64,000 nt of DNA, taken from Liolophura sinensis. Lineage: Eukaryota > Mollusca > Polyplacophora > Chitonida > Chitonidae. Under the pieces are notes generated by a model, which was not told the origin of the DNA, did no database searches, and saw only the letters and a list, made by a program, of their open reading frames with translations. The translations under genes were made by a program, and so were the position numbers. The DNA lies in contig NW_027018082.1 of assembly GCF_032854445.1 (NCBI RefSeq), forward strand, positions 26,001 through 90,000, written 5' to 3'. Shown here piece after piece: positions 49,923 to 59,529 of this stretch; the stretch's first letter is position 1; each line of letters begins with the position of its first letter.

Positions 49923-50267
49923 CCTTTTCCGGTCTGTTTGTACCACAGACACTCGTGATAAGGGAACTGTTTCATAATGCAACTGTCCCGTGCAATTACA
50001 CCCCGCCAGCAGACCATCCAAAGGGTAAAGGGATACCGATTCACTGGACACGTGATGTCGTGAATGGCCCTTCTGTGCTGATCAGAAATTCAATAGGGGT
50101 CATTACACCATATGCTGCAGTTCATTTGGGCGAAGGATGTACGTTGGTTCTGGAGACTCCTGCGCTCAAAGACGGGGGTAGATACAACGTCAACCTAATT
50201 TATCATAACAGTGAAGAATCAGGAAATGTCCAGGTTTTTAACGAAACAACCATTATTTGTTCTAATG
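49923..50267 (+). CDS. V-like immunoglobulin domain exon
   Basis: This 345-bp exon is flanked by TTTTTAG (ends 49,922) and GTAAGT (starts 50,268). Both borders are phase 1, the usual symmetric arrangement for exchangeable Ig-domain exons. Counting from the Met at 49,299, a B-strand Cys (C38 in NATVPCNYT) and a core Trp (W56 in PIHWTRD) precede an E-F region ALKDGGRYNVNLIY that matches the D-x-G-x-Y motif. The F-strand Cys expected after Tyr is replaced (Y-N-V). Other cysteines are C87 (GEGCTL) and C127 near the end. Three N-x-T sites (N33, N39, N121) fit an extracellular domain. The next exon may be 51,221. Family level is Ig superfamily; ligand and function are unknown. Confidence 0.65.
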
Positions 50268-50283
50268 GTAAGTTTGAATAAAA

Positions 50284-50723
50284 TTGCACAGATACGCATT
50301 TGGAGATCTCCGTGTTGCCCTCATGCACTGTCGCCGGTCGGCGTTTGCGCATGAGTTCGCGTTATCGAGTTCAGGCTCGTGTATAAGTTTTGCCGCGGCC
50401 TTAAGTGAGGAGGTTCATCAGGTATCTGGTGAAGGGCTGTGGTTTTCCTTGGGCCCTGTCAGTTTCCTCGAGTCATAAAAATGACAGCCGAAGTAGAATA
50501 TAAATTCCAAACACAATGACCATATTTGCTTTAGTGTTAAGTGTGAACGACACATATTAATATAGGCAAAAAAAAAAGATAAATTAAATATAAATAAGCT
50601 TCAGTCCAAAAATATTCCACTTGTTTAACGACTATGGAACTCATCTCTAGGCGACTATGATAATCGTCATCTGGAGGAAATTCTCGTATTCTCAGAGTCA
50701 ATGAATTTTCTGTATTTGTTTGC
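50284..50723. other. Intron sequence, nothing recognised
   Basis: Intronic DNA between the Ig exon and the next SINE. The open frame at 50,284-50,478 has no domain or splice support. Confidence 0.5.
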
Positions 50724-51010
50724 TTGGTGCTTTACGCCGTGCTCAAGAATATTTCACTTGTACGAGGGCGATCAGCATTGTGGTGGGAGGAGGAGCGCGG
50801 GGGGAAACCCACGACGGGGGAAACCTATCGGTAAGTAAGCCAACTTCCTATACCCACGACCATCCGCAGGTTGCTGACAGACCTTCCCACGTACAGCCGG
50901 AGAGGAAGCTAGCATGAGCTGGACGTGAACTCACAGCGACCGCATTGGTGAGAGGCTCCTGTATCATTACGCTGAACAAGCCAGCTAGCCAGCTGAGCCA
51001 CGGAGGCCCC
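50724..51010 (-). mobile_element. SINE, near full length with an internal rearrangement
   Basis: Read on the minus strand it has the head GGGGCCTCCGTGGCTCAGCT at 51,010 and the tail GCACGGCGTAAAGCACCAAG at 50,724. Near 50,795-50,860 the segment with GGGGGAAACC is duplicated and interrupted by about 30 extra bp, unlike the intact copy at 48,647. No clear target duplication. Confidence 0.85.
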
Positions 51011-51220
51011 TCATTAAGTATGTATGTTTCCTTGTATCGTAATATGCTGGGTGTAAATATGATAGTTGATGTTTTGGATTACCAAAGGGTGCCACGTGTT
51101 TGACTGGCTAATTGGTGTGTGCAAGACCATCAACAGCCCTCTCCCGTAAATGTCATTATTTGTTGTAAATCATACTGTTCCAACGTCGAAACTGTACCTG
51201 ATGATTTTGTTTTATTGCAG

Positions 51221-51262
51221 CGACATGCTCATATCCTAACTTCAGTGAAAGATGCATTACCG
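51221..51262 (+). CDS. Possible 42-bp Cys-rich exon of the Ig gene
   Basis: TTTTATTGCAG ends at 51,220 and GTAAGC starts at 51,263. The 42 bp between them are open in phase 1-1. They would encode TCSYPNFSERCIT between split codons, reading on from the Ig exon as ..CSN-A-TCSYPNFSERCIT. Two cysteines lie nine residues apart. The good splice sites and matching phase support it, but such a short exon can arise by chance. Confidence 0.35.
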
Positions 51263-51365
51263 GTAAGCATCACGTGTATACGACTTTGTGATGGGACGTG
51301 TGTTAGACCGAACGTTTCCTCAACGTGTAGACCACGCCTAACCATAAATAGGCTATGTCTAATTT

Positions 51366-51440
51366 CACGTCGTATAAGGGAAATATTCTTAAGTACCACG
51401 TTAAACACCAGTCAAAGAAACAAACAAACAAATAAATAAA
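51366..51440 (+). mobile_element. SINE tail fragment
   Basis: CGTCGTATAAGGGAAATATTC, TTAAGTACCACGTTAAACAC and a short-unit A-rich tail (CAAACAAATAAATAAAT). The rest of the SINE is absent or unrecognisable. Confidence 0.65.
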
Positions 51441-51601
51441 TTTCACGTGCATTCGTCAAACAGGTGAAAATTCTTGCACTAAAAATATCTCAGAGATGTT
51501 AGAATGTATTCCAATATTATAACAGAAAACCCATATTCACCATAATGGTAGTCTAATATAATCTTTATACTGGTTTAATTGAATATTTGCCCTGTATTTA
51601 A

Positions 51602-52449
51602 AGTGACATGGTCGCTCAAAAGGAGAAGTTCTGCCGCTATTCAGATTCAGCACAAAGAGGGCGGGCCATTTTGACTAATATTAGTTAGAATTATTAGCCG
51701 GAAGGACCCGAAGCACATGCGCAGCGTTCGGAAAGTTCCCTATGATACCGACTTTCGATCAGTCAACATACACATAGATACAGATGCACTACAGAGTGCA
51801 GCATCTCAAACAGCATTGTGAAAAGGATAAAACCAAGACACAGAAAACGCGCGTCTGTTCGAAGTTTGAACACCCTCTGCCCACAATAACAACAACATTT
51901 GCCCCACCTTTGAAATAGTAGTTTTGTGACAACTTCGTGCTTCGTGAGACCCTTTTCTTTCTTCAGTATACTCCACCGTTCAAACTGACCACCAATTACA
52001 ACTCTAGACTTGCTTATCAATCTGTCTCTTTTTTCGCCTCCTTTTAGCAGATCCTGTCACGAGCGAACCGTAAATCCCTCTTTTACGCATGTAATCAGCT
52101 ATGTTTGTTTACGTACAGTGCTGGGTGGGATTAAGGAAAAACTTGTAACTTTTACTTGTTGAGAAAAATACCTGATACTCATGTCATTCTGTAATGACGC
52201 AAAAATACCCTTATTTAATTTATTTGATTGATGTTTTATTATGAGAGGAAACCGGGCAGAACCCGCCGGAAACCCACGACCATCTGCAGGTTGCTGAAAG
52301 ACCCTCCCACATACGGCCGGAGAGGAAGTCGGCATGAGCTGGACTTGAACTCACATTGGTGAGAGTCTCCTTAGTCATTACGCTGCGCTAGTGCGCTAAC
52401 CAACTGAGCCACGGAGGCCCCTACCTAATATTTAGGCGACCATGTCACT
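51602..52449. mobile_element. TTAA-flanked DNA transposon, non-autonomous, with a nested SINE
   Basis: The ends are AGTGACATGGTCGC (51,602) and its exact reverse complement GCGACCATGTCACT (ending 52,449). Each is flanked by TTAA (51,598-51,601 and 52,450-52,453). TTAA duplications are typical of piggyBac and Kolobok-type elements. No transposase is present. A SINE (52,213-52,421) is inserted close to the right end, so the DNA element was there first. Confidence 0.8.
52213..52421 (-). mobile_element. SINE nested in the TTAA element
   Basis: The minus strand shows the head GGGGCCTCCGTGGCTCAGTT, GTTAGCGCACTAGCGCAGCG, then TCCGGCCGTATGTGGGAGGG and GCAACCTGCAGATGGTCGTG. The tail is shortened after GGTTTCCTCTC. 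The duplicated target is not clear. Confidence 0.85.
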
Positions 52450-52652
52450 TTAACAGAATAATCTGCAGCAGTAACATATATTCTAGCTTCACTTAGACAA
52501 CATAACTTATGTTTAACACATTATATGATGAGAATTACGCAATCTTGACCTACACTGTAAGCTGGTTGTAAGAACCGTGATACTGTCAGTACCGTAGTAC
52601 TGTGAGTTACCGTAGGTTATATGTGATGATGAAAGCCATGTGATCAAACCCT

Positions 52653-53368
52653 TCATATAGGGTATATGCGCTGATATCGGGTATATGTGCTGACATAGGG
52701 TATATGTGCTAATATAGGGTATACGAGCTGATATAAGGTATATGTGCTGAAATAAGGCATATGTGCGGATATAGGGTATGTGTGCGGATATAGGGTATAT
52801 GTGCGGATATAGGGTATGTGTGCGGATATAGGGTATATGTGCTAATATAGGGTATATGTGCTGATATGGGGTATATGTGCTCATATAAGGCATATGTTCC
52901 GATACAGGGTATGTGTGCGGATATAGGGTATATGTGCGGATATAGGGTATATGTGCTGATATAGGGTATGTCCGGATATAGGGTATATGCGGATATAGGG
53001 TATACTTGCTGATATAGGGCATGTATATGTGCTGATATAGGGTATATGTGCGGATATAGGTATATGTGCCGATAAAGGCTATATGTGCGGATATTGGGTA
53101 TATGTGCTGATGTAGGGTATATATGCTGATATAGGGTATATGCGCTGATATAGGGTATATGTGCGGATATAGGGTATATGTGCTGATGTAGGGTATGTGC
53201 GGATATAGGGTATATGTGCGGATATAGGATATATGTGCCGATAAAGGGTATATGTGCAGATATAGGATATATGTGCTGATATAGGGTATATGCGCTGATA
53301 TAGGGTATATGCGCTGATATAGGGTATATGTGCTGATAGAGGGTATATGTGCTGATATAGGGTATATC
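52653..53368. repeat. 19-bp minisatellite, about 38 copies
   Basis: The unit is GATATAGGGTATATGTGCT with small variation (G/T/C at the last base, CG or TG before the GATA) and occasional one-base losses. Because the minus strand of a 19-bp unit has no stop in any frame, it gives long artificial open frames of up to 341 residues with a Tyr-Ile/Pro-rich 19-residue period. Confidence 0.95.
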
Positions 53369-53488
53369 ATAATGTAATATATATGTAATGGTACTGTATA
53401 GTTTACCATCATTGGTATAAAGGGCTGACACACTTGAACTGCCGGTTCCTGTGGATAATAGGGGAGTTTGCAGTTTGAACTCTTTTGA

Positions 53489-53825
53489 GTGAGTGAGTGC
53501 TTGGGGTTTAACGTCGTACTCAACAATTTTTCAGTCATATGACAACGAAGGAATCCTTAGGTGCATGCACAAGTAATGTGCCTCCTTGTTGCAGGACGGA
53601 CTTCCACCGCTCTTTTATTTAGTGCTGCTTCACTGAGACGACTTACTGAAGGCAAGTAAGCCTCCCCGCCCGAGCCATTATACTGATACGGGTCAACCAG
53701 TCGTTGCACTATCCCCTTCATGCTGAACGCCAAGCGAGGAAGTTACAACTTCCTCTTTTAAAGTCTTAGGTGTGACTCGATCAAGGATTGATCCTGGATC
53801 TACCGGTCCCGAAGCGGACGATCTA
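53489..53825 (-). mobile_element. Second SINE family, full length, 14-bp target duplication
   Basis: The + strand starts GTGAGTGAGTGCTTGGGGTT and continues with TTTTTCAGTCATATGACAAC, GTGCCTCCTTGTTGCAGGAC, GAGCCATTATACTGATACGG and GTCAACCAGTCGTTGCACTA. The tRNA-like head is on the right, so the element reads on the minus strand. The word TTGAACTCTTTTGA flanks it on both sides (53,475-53,488 and 53,826-53,839), a perfect target-site duplication. It is a different family from the SINE at 48,647. Confidence 0.85.
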
Positions 53826-53839
53826 TTGAACTCTTTTGA

Positions 53840-54308
53840 TCCTAAATGTATATAAAGTCCAGGTGTGATCTGTCACAAATGATAGGCAGCTATTTAGGAG
53901 CACCTTTACTGTAACACAGGCATCTGAAAAAAGTTTCACAAAAAGTAATTTAGAGTAGACGACCAATGGAGAAACTTAAGTAGCCGAACGTATGAAGACA
54001 GGTGTCATTTGTTCCTGTGGAATATGGAGAGAGAGGTGATCCCTAAGTTAATGTCAACGAAGATTGCCTAACATTTTTCACAAGTCACGTGACACTGTAG
54101 CAGCCTAACGTTATTTGGACCACTTGTTTTCCACCAATGTATGGTGTGTTTATCTGTTCGTCACACACAAAACATATTTAAACATACAGTGAGTCCTCTA
54201 ACTTAAAGCTGGAGTTATATGTAAAACGTATTACAACTCCATTTTTTAATTACAGATACTGTGAAACTTTGGTCCCTCCCTCTTTTCATTTAACTTTTGA
54301 TTTCACAG
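53840..54308. other. Intron-like gap
   Basis: Nothing recognised until the acceptor-like tracts ending at about 54,254 (AATTACAG) and at 54,308 (TGATTTCACAG). Confidence 0.45.
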
Positions 54309-54379
54309 GTCACGTTGCTGTGCTCTTTGGATTTATTTTACAAAAAGGGAAGCGCCGACATATGACCTGTTGGGATTAG
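54309..54379 (+). CDS. Very tentative last exon of the + strand Ig gene
   Basis: After the acceptor TTTGATTTCACAG the sequence is open in the phase (1) left by the exon at 51,221. It would give Gly then HVAVLFGFILQKGKRRHMTC, WD and a stop at 54,377. A short hydrophobic run followed by a basic cluster would fit a membrane end, but about nine hydrophobic residues are too few for a normal transmembrane helix. An alternative acceptor at about 54,254 leads to a stop after 12 codons. I would not rely on it. Confidence 0.15.
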
Positions 54380-54481
54380 GGCATTGAATTGTGAAGCACT
54401 CTACACAACCACGGAGACATTGATTGTATCATTTTATGTAAACTCTATAAGGTATATTTATATGCTTATTTATTTCAATTA

Positions 54482-54752
54482 TATTTATTTGTTTATTTAT
54501 TTGATGGGTGTTTTACGCCGTACTTAAGAATATTTCACTTATACGACGGCGGCCAGAAGTATGGTGGGAGGAAACCGGGCAGAACCCGCCGGAAACCCAC
54601 GACCATCCGCAGGTTGCTGAAAGACCCTCCCACGTACGGCCGGAGAGGAAACCAGCATGAGCTGGACTTGAACTCACAACAACAGCAATGGTAAGAGACG
54701 TCTAGGTCATTACATTGCGCTAGCGCACTAACCAACTAAGCCACGGAGGTCC
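54482..54752 (-). mobile_element. SINE, near full length
   Basis: On the minus strand: head GGACCTCCGTGGCTTAGTTG at 54,752, body TCCGGCCGTACGTGGGAGGG and GCAACCTGCGGATGGTCGTG, then GGTTCTGCCCGGTTTCCTCC. The tail is GTACGGCGTAAAACACCCAT, followed by an AAATAAAT-type run. Confidence 0.9.
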
Positions 54753-54846
54753 TCATGTAAGGTAAGGATTCATGTTTTGGAGAAATGTACTGTTTTAGTG
54801 CGAACAACTTTGTAGGCAAAGTATGACATGTGCACTGGGCACTTCC

Positions 54847-55401
54847 GGATTTTCATAAGTAAGAAGAATGGTTGTACTTATTCGTTATTTCCGATGTTGT
54901 ACTTACACTTAAATCGTCACATGAACAGAAAAGAGAAGTAACAAATCATATTTCTCATTTTTTTCTTTCTTGAACAAGTGTGAATGGACATATTCGTGGC
55001 CACAAAGTTACATTTTTGTACATTATAGCGATAAAGAATCGACGCTCATTCATTGACAGTGGAGATAGAGTTTCATTGTTCAACCCCGCAGCTTTGGTCA
55101 CGCTTGAACAAATCTGTCACACCCTGAATTCAGCTTTGGGGAGACATAGCCTAGATGTTAAGGACTTTGCCTTTACGTGGAGTATACTTTGTTTGACTTT
55201 GGACAAATGAAGTCGGTGATAATGCATACATCAATTTTATATATCATGTGGTTTGTTAGTATTTACATGCATGCGTATTATTTAATGGAGGAGAAAATAC
55301 ACGCTGTAAGTATATGAATTAGTATAACAAGGAACGTAATGTAGTTTTTATATACTTTGATGTAGATTTTATATCGAAATAAAATAAGATACTGATTAGC
55401 A
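54847..55401 (+). repeat. Segmental duplication, copy 1
   Basis: Matches 62,268-63,148 in the same orientation. The match runs from 'GGATTTTCATAAGTAAG' through 'GTGAATGGACATATTCGTGG' and 'TCTGTCACACCCTGAATTCA' to 'ATACTGATTAGCA'. Copy 2 has about 340 extra bp near the middle. A 76-residue frame at 54,980-55,210 is open here but broken by a TAA in copy 2, so it is probably not coding. Confidence 0.88.
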
Positions 55402-55479
55402 AGCACTTTGTTTTCTGAATAAAAGATGGACGGCCCAAAACTGCTTGCCGCCATGTCTCATACTTTGAGACGCATAATC

Positions 55480-57166
55480 CCATTGTATGTCGACGTACGA
55501 CATTCTCTGTGACTGGATAGGACGCTATGACTGGTTATTCCGGCACTGAATGGCGACATTGTGTGTGACTGGATAGGACGTTATGACCGGTTATTCCGGC
55601 ATTGTATGGCGTCATACGGCATTCTGTGTGGCTGGATAAGACGTTAGGACTGGTTATTCCGGCATTGTATGGCGTCTTACGACATTGTGTGTGACTGGAT
55701 AGGACGTTATGACCGGTTATTCCGGCATTGTATGGCGTCATACGACATTGTGTGTGACTGGATAGGACGTTATGACCGGTTATTCCGGCATTGTATGGCA
55801 TCATACGACATTGTGTGTGGCTGGATAAGACGTTATTACTGGTTATTTCGACATCGTATGGCGTCATACGGCATTCTGTGACTGGGTAGGACGTTATGAC
55901 TGGTTATTCCGACATTGTATGGCGTCATACGACATTGTGTGTGATTGGATGGGACGTTATTACTGGTTATTCCGGCATTGTGCGCCGTCATACGACATTG
56001 TATGTGACTGGATAGGACGTTTTGACTGGTTATTCCGGCTTTGCATGCCGTCATACGACATTTTGACTGACTGGGTAGGACGTTATGACTGGTTATTCCG
56101 ACATTGTATGGCGTCATGTGGCATTCTCTGGGACTTGATAGGACGTTATGACTGGTTATTCCGGCATTGTATGGCGTCATACGACATTGTGTGTGACTGT
56201 ATAGGACGTTATGACCGGTTATTCCGGCATTGTATGGCGTCATACGGCATTCTGTGTGACTGGATAAGACGTTAGAACTGGTTATTCCGGCATCGTATGG
56301 CGTCATACGGCATTCTGGGTGGCTGGATAAGACGTTAGGACTGGTTATTCCGGCATCGTATGGCGTCATACGGCATTCTGTGACTGGGTAGGACGTTATG
56401 ACTGGTTATTCCGACATTGTATGGCGTCATACGACATTGTGTGTGGCTGGATAAGGCGTTAGGACTGGTTATTCCGGCATTGTATGGCGCCATACGACAT
56501 TGTGTGTGATTGGATGGGACGTTATTACTGGTTATTCCGGCATTGTGTGCCGTCATACGACATTGTATGTGACTGGATAGGACGTTATGACTGGTTATTC
56601 CGGCTTTGCATGCCGTCATACGACATTTTGACTGACTGGGTAGGACGTTATGACTGGTTATTCCGACATTGTATGGCGTCAAACGGCATTCTGTGTGGCT
56701 GGATAAGACGTTATGACTGGTTATTCCGGCATTGTGTGCCGTCATACGACATTCTCTGTGACTGGATAGGACGCTATGACTGGTTATTCTGGCACTGAAT
56801 GGCGACATTGTGTGTGACTGGATAGGACGTTATGACCGGTTATTCCGGCATTGTATGGCGTCATACGACATTGTGTGTGACTGGATAGGACGTTATGACC
56901 TGTTATTCCGGCATTGTATGGCGTCATACGGCATTCTGTGTGGCTGGGTAAGACGTTAGGACTGGTTATTCCGGCATCGTATGGCGTCATACGGCATCCT
57001 GTGACTGGGTAGGACGTTATGACTGGTTATTCCGACATTGTGTGCCGTCATACGACATTCTGTGTGCCTGGATAGGACATTATGACTGGTCATTCCGGCA
57101 TTACATGACGTCACCCGACATTCTGACTGACTGGATGGGACGTTATGACTGGATATTCCCACATTT
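55480..57166. repeat. 63-bp minisatellite, about 27 copies
   Basis: The unit contains GACTGGATAGGACGTTATGA, then TGGTTATTCCGGCATTGTAT and GGCGTCATACGACATT. The length is 63 bp = 21 codons, so long frames stay open on both strands: ASYDIVCDWIGRYDWLFRHC type repeats on +, and TPYNAGITGHNVLSSHTQCR type on -. Shortened variants occur at intervals (for example GGCACTGAATGGCGACATT at 55,542 and 56,791, about 1.25 kb apart), which indicates a higher-order duplication. The frames break at shortened units and lack splice or start context, so I treat them as repeat artefacts. Confidence 0.95.
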
Positions 57167-57587
57167 TAGTTGTGTATTGGCTTTTTTATGTTTAATACGA
57201 TTTAAGTTCGCGTCATGTCACCATGACGAGGTAAATGACGATTTTCTCTGTGTGTGAGGTAAACTGCCCTGTTTCACAAAGCGACGTACGGCATTTTTGA
57301 TCTTACATTTGTCGTACGATATTTTGCACGTCACTCTTACCGTAGCACTGTACAATATGTTCGATTATCGAACATGCACGACATCTTTGTACATGTGGGC
57401 CTGGATTCGCTGTGTGTTTTGGTCGAAGACAACACGGCGTAAGGGAATGGGGGACTTTTCAAACGGTTCAACGCTGATGACAGCCTGTTGCCAGAGGAAA
57501 ATCGAGAACGTCTGTGTCTGGACAAAGTGAAAAAACTGAAGAACTGAAAACTCTCCCCGTATGCCTCTTGTATTGTAATCGCCATCT

Positions 57588-57743
57588 TACGTGCGAAGGT
57601 CTTTCAGTAGCCTGCGAGTGGTAGTCGACTTTCCTCGGGCTCTGCTCATCTGTCTCCCACAATAATGCTAGTCGCCTTCGTATAAGTGAAATATTTCTGA
57701 GTATGGCGTAAAACATCAATCAAGTAAATAAATAAATAAATAA
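57588..57743 (+). mobile_element. SINE 3' part with (AAAT)n tail
   Basis: ACGTGCGAAGGTCTTTCAGT, GGGCTCTGCTCATCTGTCTC, ATAATGCTAGTCGCC, TATGGCGTAAAACATCAATC and an (AAAT)n end. The head is missing; it is an older, diverged copy. Confidence 0.75.
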
Positions 57744-57831
57744 TCGCGAACTTTATTCATTGAGATACGTCCCCTTACAAATATGTAAATTAAGGTACAT
57801 GTATACAGTGTTTATGCTGAAAAGTGGGGTT

Positions 57832-58067
57832 TTCATGACCTAGTGCTTAGCGTGCTAGCCCAGCACAATGACCCACACTGACTTCTTCTCCAGCCCTGTG
57901 TGGAAAAGACTGTCAACAACCTTAGCATGTTCAACCTGCTTTAATGATAACCCGCTGATCGAAAAACTAAGTGAGTGAGTGCTTGGTGTTTACCGTCGTA
58001 CGTATAATTGAAATATTCTGGAGTACGCTGTAAAACTTCAGTCAGATAAATAGATAAATAAATAAAT
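57832..58067 (+). mobile_element. Diverged SINE, head and tail with altered middle
   Basis: A head-like segment GTGCTTAGCGTGCTAGCCCA with ATGACCCACAC (57,840-57,880) and a tail TATAATTGAAATATTCTGG, GTACGCTGTAAAACTTCAGT, then (AAAT)n ending at 58,067. A GTGAGTGAGTGCTTGGTGTT word like the start of the second SINE family lies between, so it may be a composite. Confidence 0.6.
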
Positions 58068-58741
58068 CTGCCGAAAGTATTAGAAGCTTTTGAGACTTGA
58101 AAAAACTCAGGACAGATATTCGCTTTGTAAACAGAGCTAAGTTGGACCATGGCCGACCAGTGCAGACAGTACACAGTAGTCTTCAATACACAGGGCGACA
58201 ACAATCCGCATACAGACATTTGATGCATGTATATGTTCACATAAGGTAAACACAACTTAATGTAGTCAACAGCAGGTTTTGAATGTAGGCTAGAAAATTA
58301 GTCTACAGCATGTTTCAGTCCTTTTCATGGTTACTGGGGTGTAAATTTCAGCAAGAATAGCCAAAAGTTTTCCTCTTGCCTCCAATGATAGGTTAACTTA
58401 TTAAGAAAAATTGAATCGTCGTACCTTAAGCGAGTTAAAATGACGCATTAGGCTTTAAACCGGTTTAACGCCTTAGAAAGTTTGACAGAATGTTTGAATT
58501 AAAAAGGGTGGTATTCCTGAATTTATGTGCGCGTACTGTAACTGTATACCAACAATGAGACAGTACAGGGAAAGCATTCGCCAGTTCGTGGAAATGTATG
58601 GCTGAAATATGCTTATCTTGTAAATAAAACTGAATAGTCTTAAATAACATTAATAACACCGGTAATGAAGAGATTTAGTACAAAAACATACAAGTGTTCC
58701 ATGGTGTCTATGTGACGAAATCAGAAACTACCCCAAATCAT

Positions 58742-58769
58742 TCAAATAAATAGATAAATAAATAAATAA
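58742..58769. repeat. (AAAT)n short microsatellite
   Basis: Short run of AAATAAATAGAT and AAAT units. It may be the tail of a SINE too worn to recognise. Confidence 0.8.
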
Positions 58770-58967
58770 CGTGGACCACAAAGAGAAACTCACACCGTTA
58801 TGATGTTAAAAATGTCCGTGCCATGTTTTGAGATTAGTCTTTATACCCAGTTTTATCGTCAGGGGTGGGTAGGCTAGTATTGCTTTGTGGAAGGGTCGTA
58901 TGTCGTAAGATGCAACTTAGGGTCAGAGGTGCGACTTACGACTTCTGTGGCATCATCGTCAAATGGC

Positions 58968-59331
58968 TAGGTGGGGTGCCATGTCTGGTGTCAGGTATCA
59001 TCTCTGATGTCGTGCGCGATCTCAGCATACAGTGAATAGGTGTGGTGTCATGTGTGGTGTCTGCATACAGTAACTGGGCGTGGTGTCATGTGTGGTGCCT
59101 GCATACAGTGAATGGGTTTGGTGTCATGTGGCGTTGCATACAGTGACTTGGTGTAGTGTTATGCCTGCTGCAGCATAGAGTGACCAGTTGTGGTGTCATG
59201 TGTGGTGCCTGCATACACTGGCTGAGTGTGGTGCCATTTATGGTGTCAGCACACAGCGACTTCGTGAGGTGTCATGTCTGGTGTCAGAATATAGTGACTG
59301 GGTGTGGTGTCATGTGTGATGTCTGGCGCAC
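58968..59331 (+). repeat. Degenerate ~40-bp minisatellite
   Basis: About nine imperfect copies of a unit built from GGTGTGGTGTCATGTGTGGT and GTCTGCATACAGTGA..GG. The copies vary in length and sequence, so the array is old. Confidence 0.85.
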
Positions 59332-59375
59332 AATAATTCAGTGAGGTAGAATTCCACAGCCCATGCATCAAAGCA

Positions 59376-59523
59376 TGATTTTAATTTATTTATTTGACTG
59401 GTGTTTTACGTCATACTTCACTTTTACCACGGCTGTCAAAAACCTTGGAGGAAGCAACCATGGAGGCCAAGGGTCATTGTGCTGCGCTAACACACTGGCT
59501 AACCACTCGGCCACCGACGCCCT
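59376..59523 (-). mobile_element. SINE with a Leu/Ser-tRNA-like head, internally deleted
   Basis: The minus strand begins GAGGGCGTCGGTGGCCGAGT, with an A-box-like TGGCCGAGTGGTT, then TAGCGCAGCACAATGACC. It ends with the common tail ATGACGTAAAACACCAGTCA. The body between is shortened. The head differs from the SINE at 48,647 while the tail is shared. Confidence 0.75.
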
Positions 59524-59529
59524 CTTCCT

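Noticed and set aside
52513-53538. 341-residue minus-strand open frame with Tyr/Ile/Pro-rich period
   Set aside because: It is the translation of a 19-bp minisatellite with no stop in any minus-strand frame; no start context, domain or splice site.
54255-54292. Alternative last exon after the AATTACAG acceptor (DTVKLWSLPLFI then stop)
   Set aside because: Only 12 codons with no feature; chance is the simplest explanation.
54980-55210. 76-residue frame in duplication copy 1
   Set aside because: Copy 2 has an in-frame TAA at the homologous place and no homology is recognised.
55535-56808. Several 100-177-residue frames on both strands in the 63-bp repeat
   Set aside because: A 21-codon repeat opens both strands at once; frames break at shortened units and there is no gene context.
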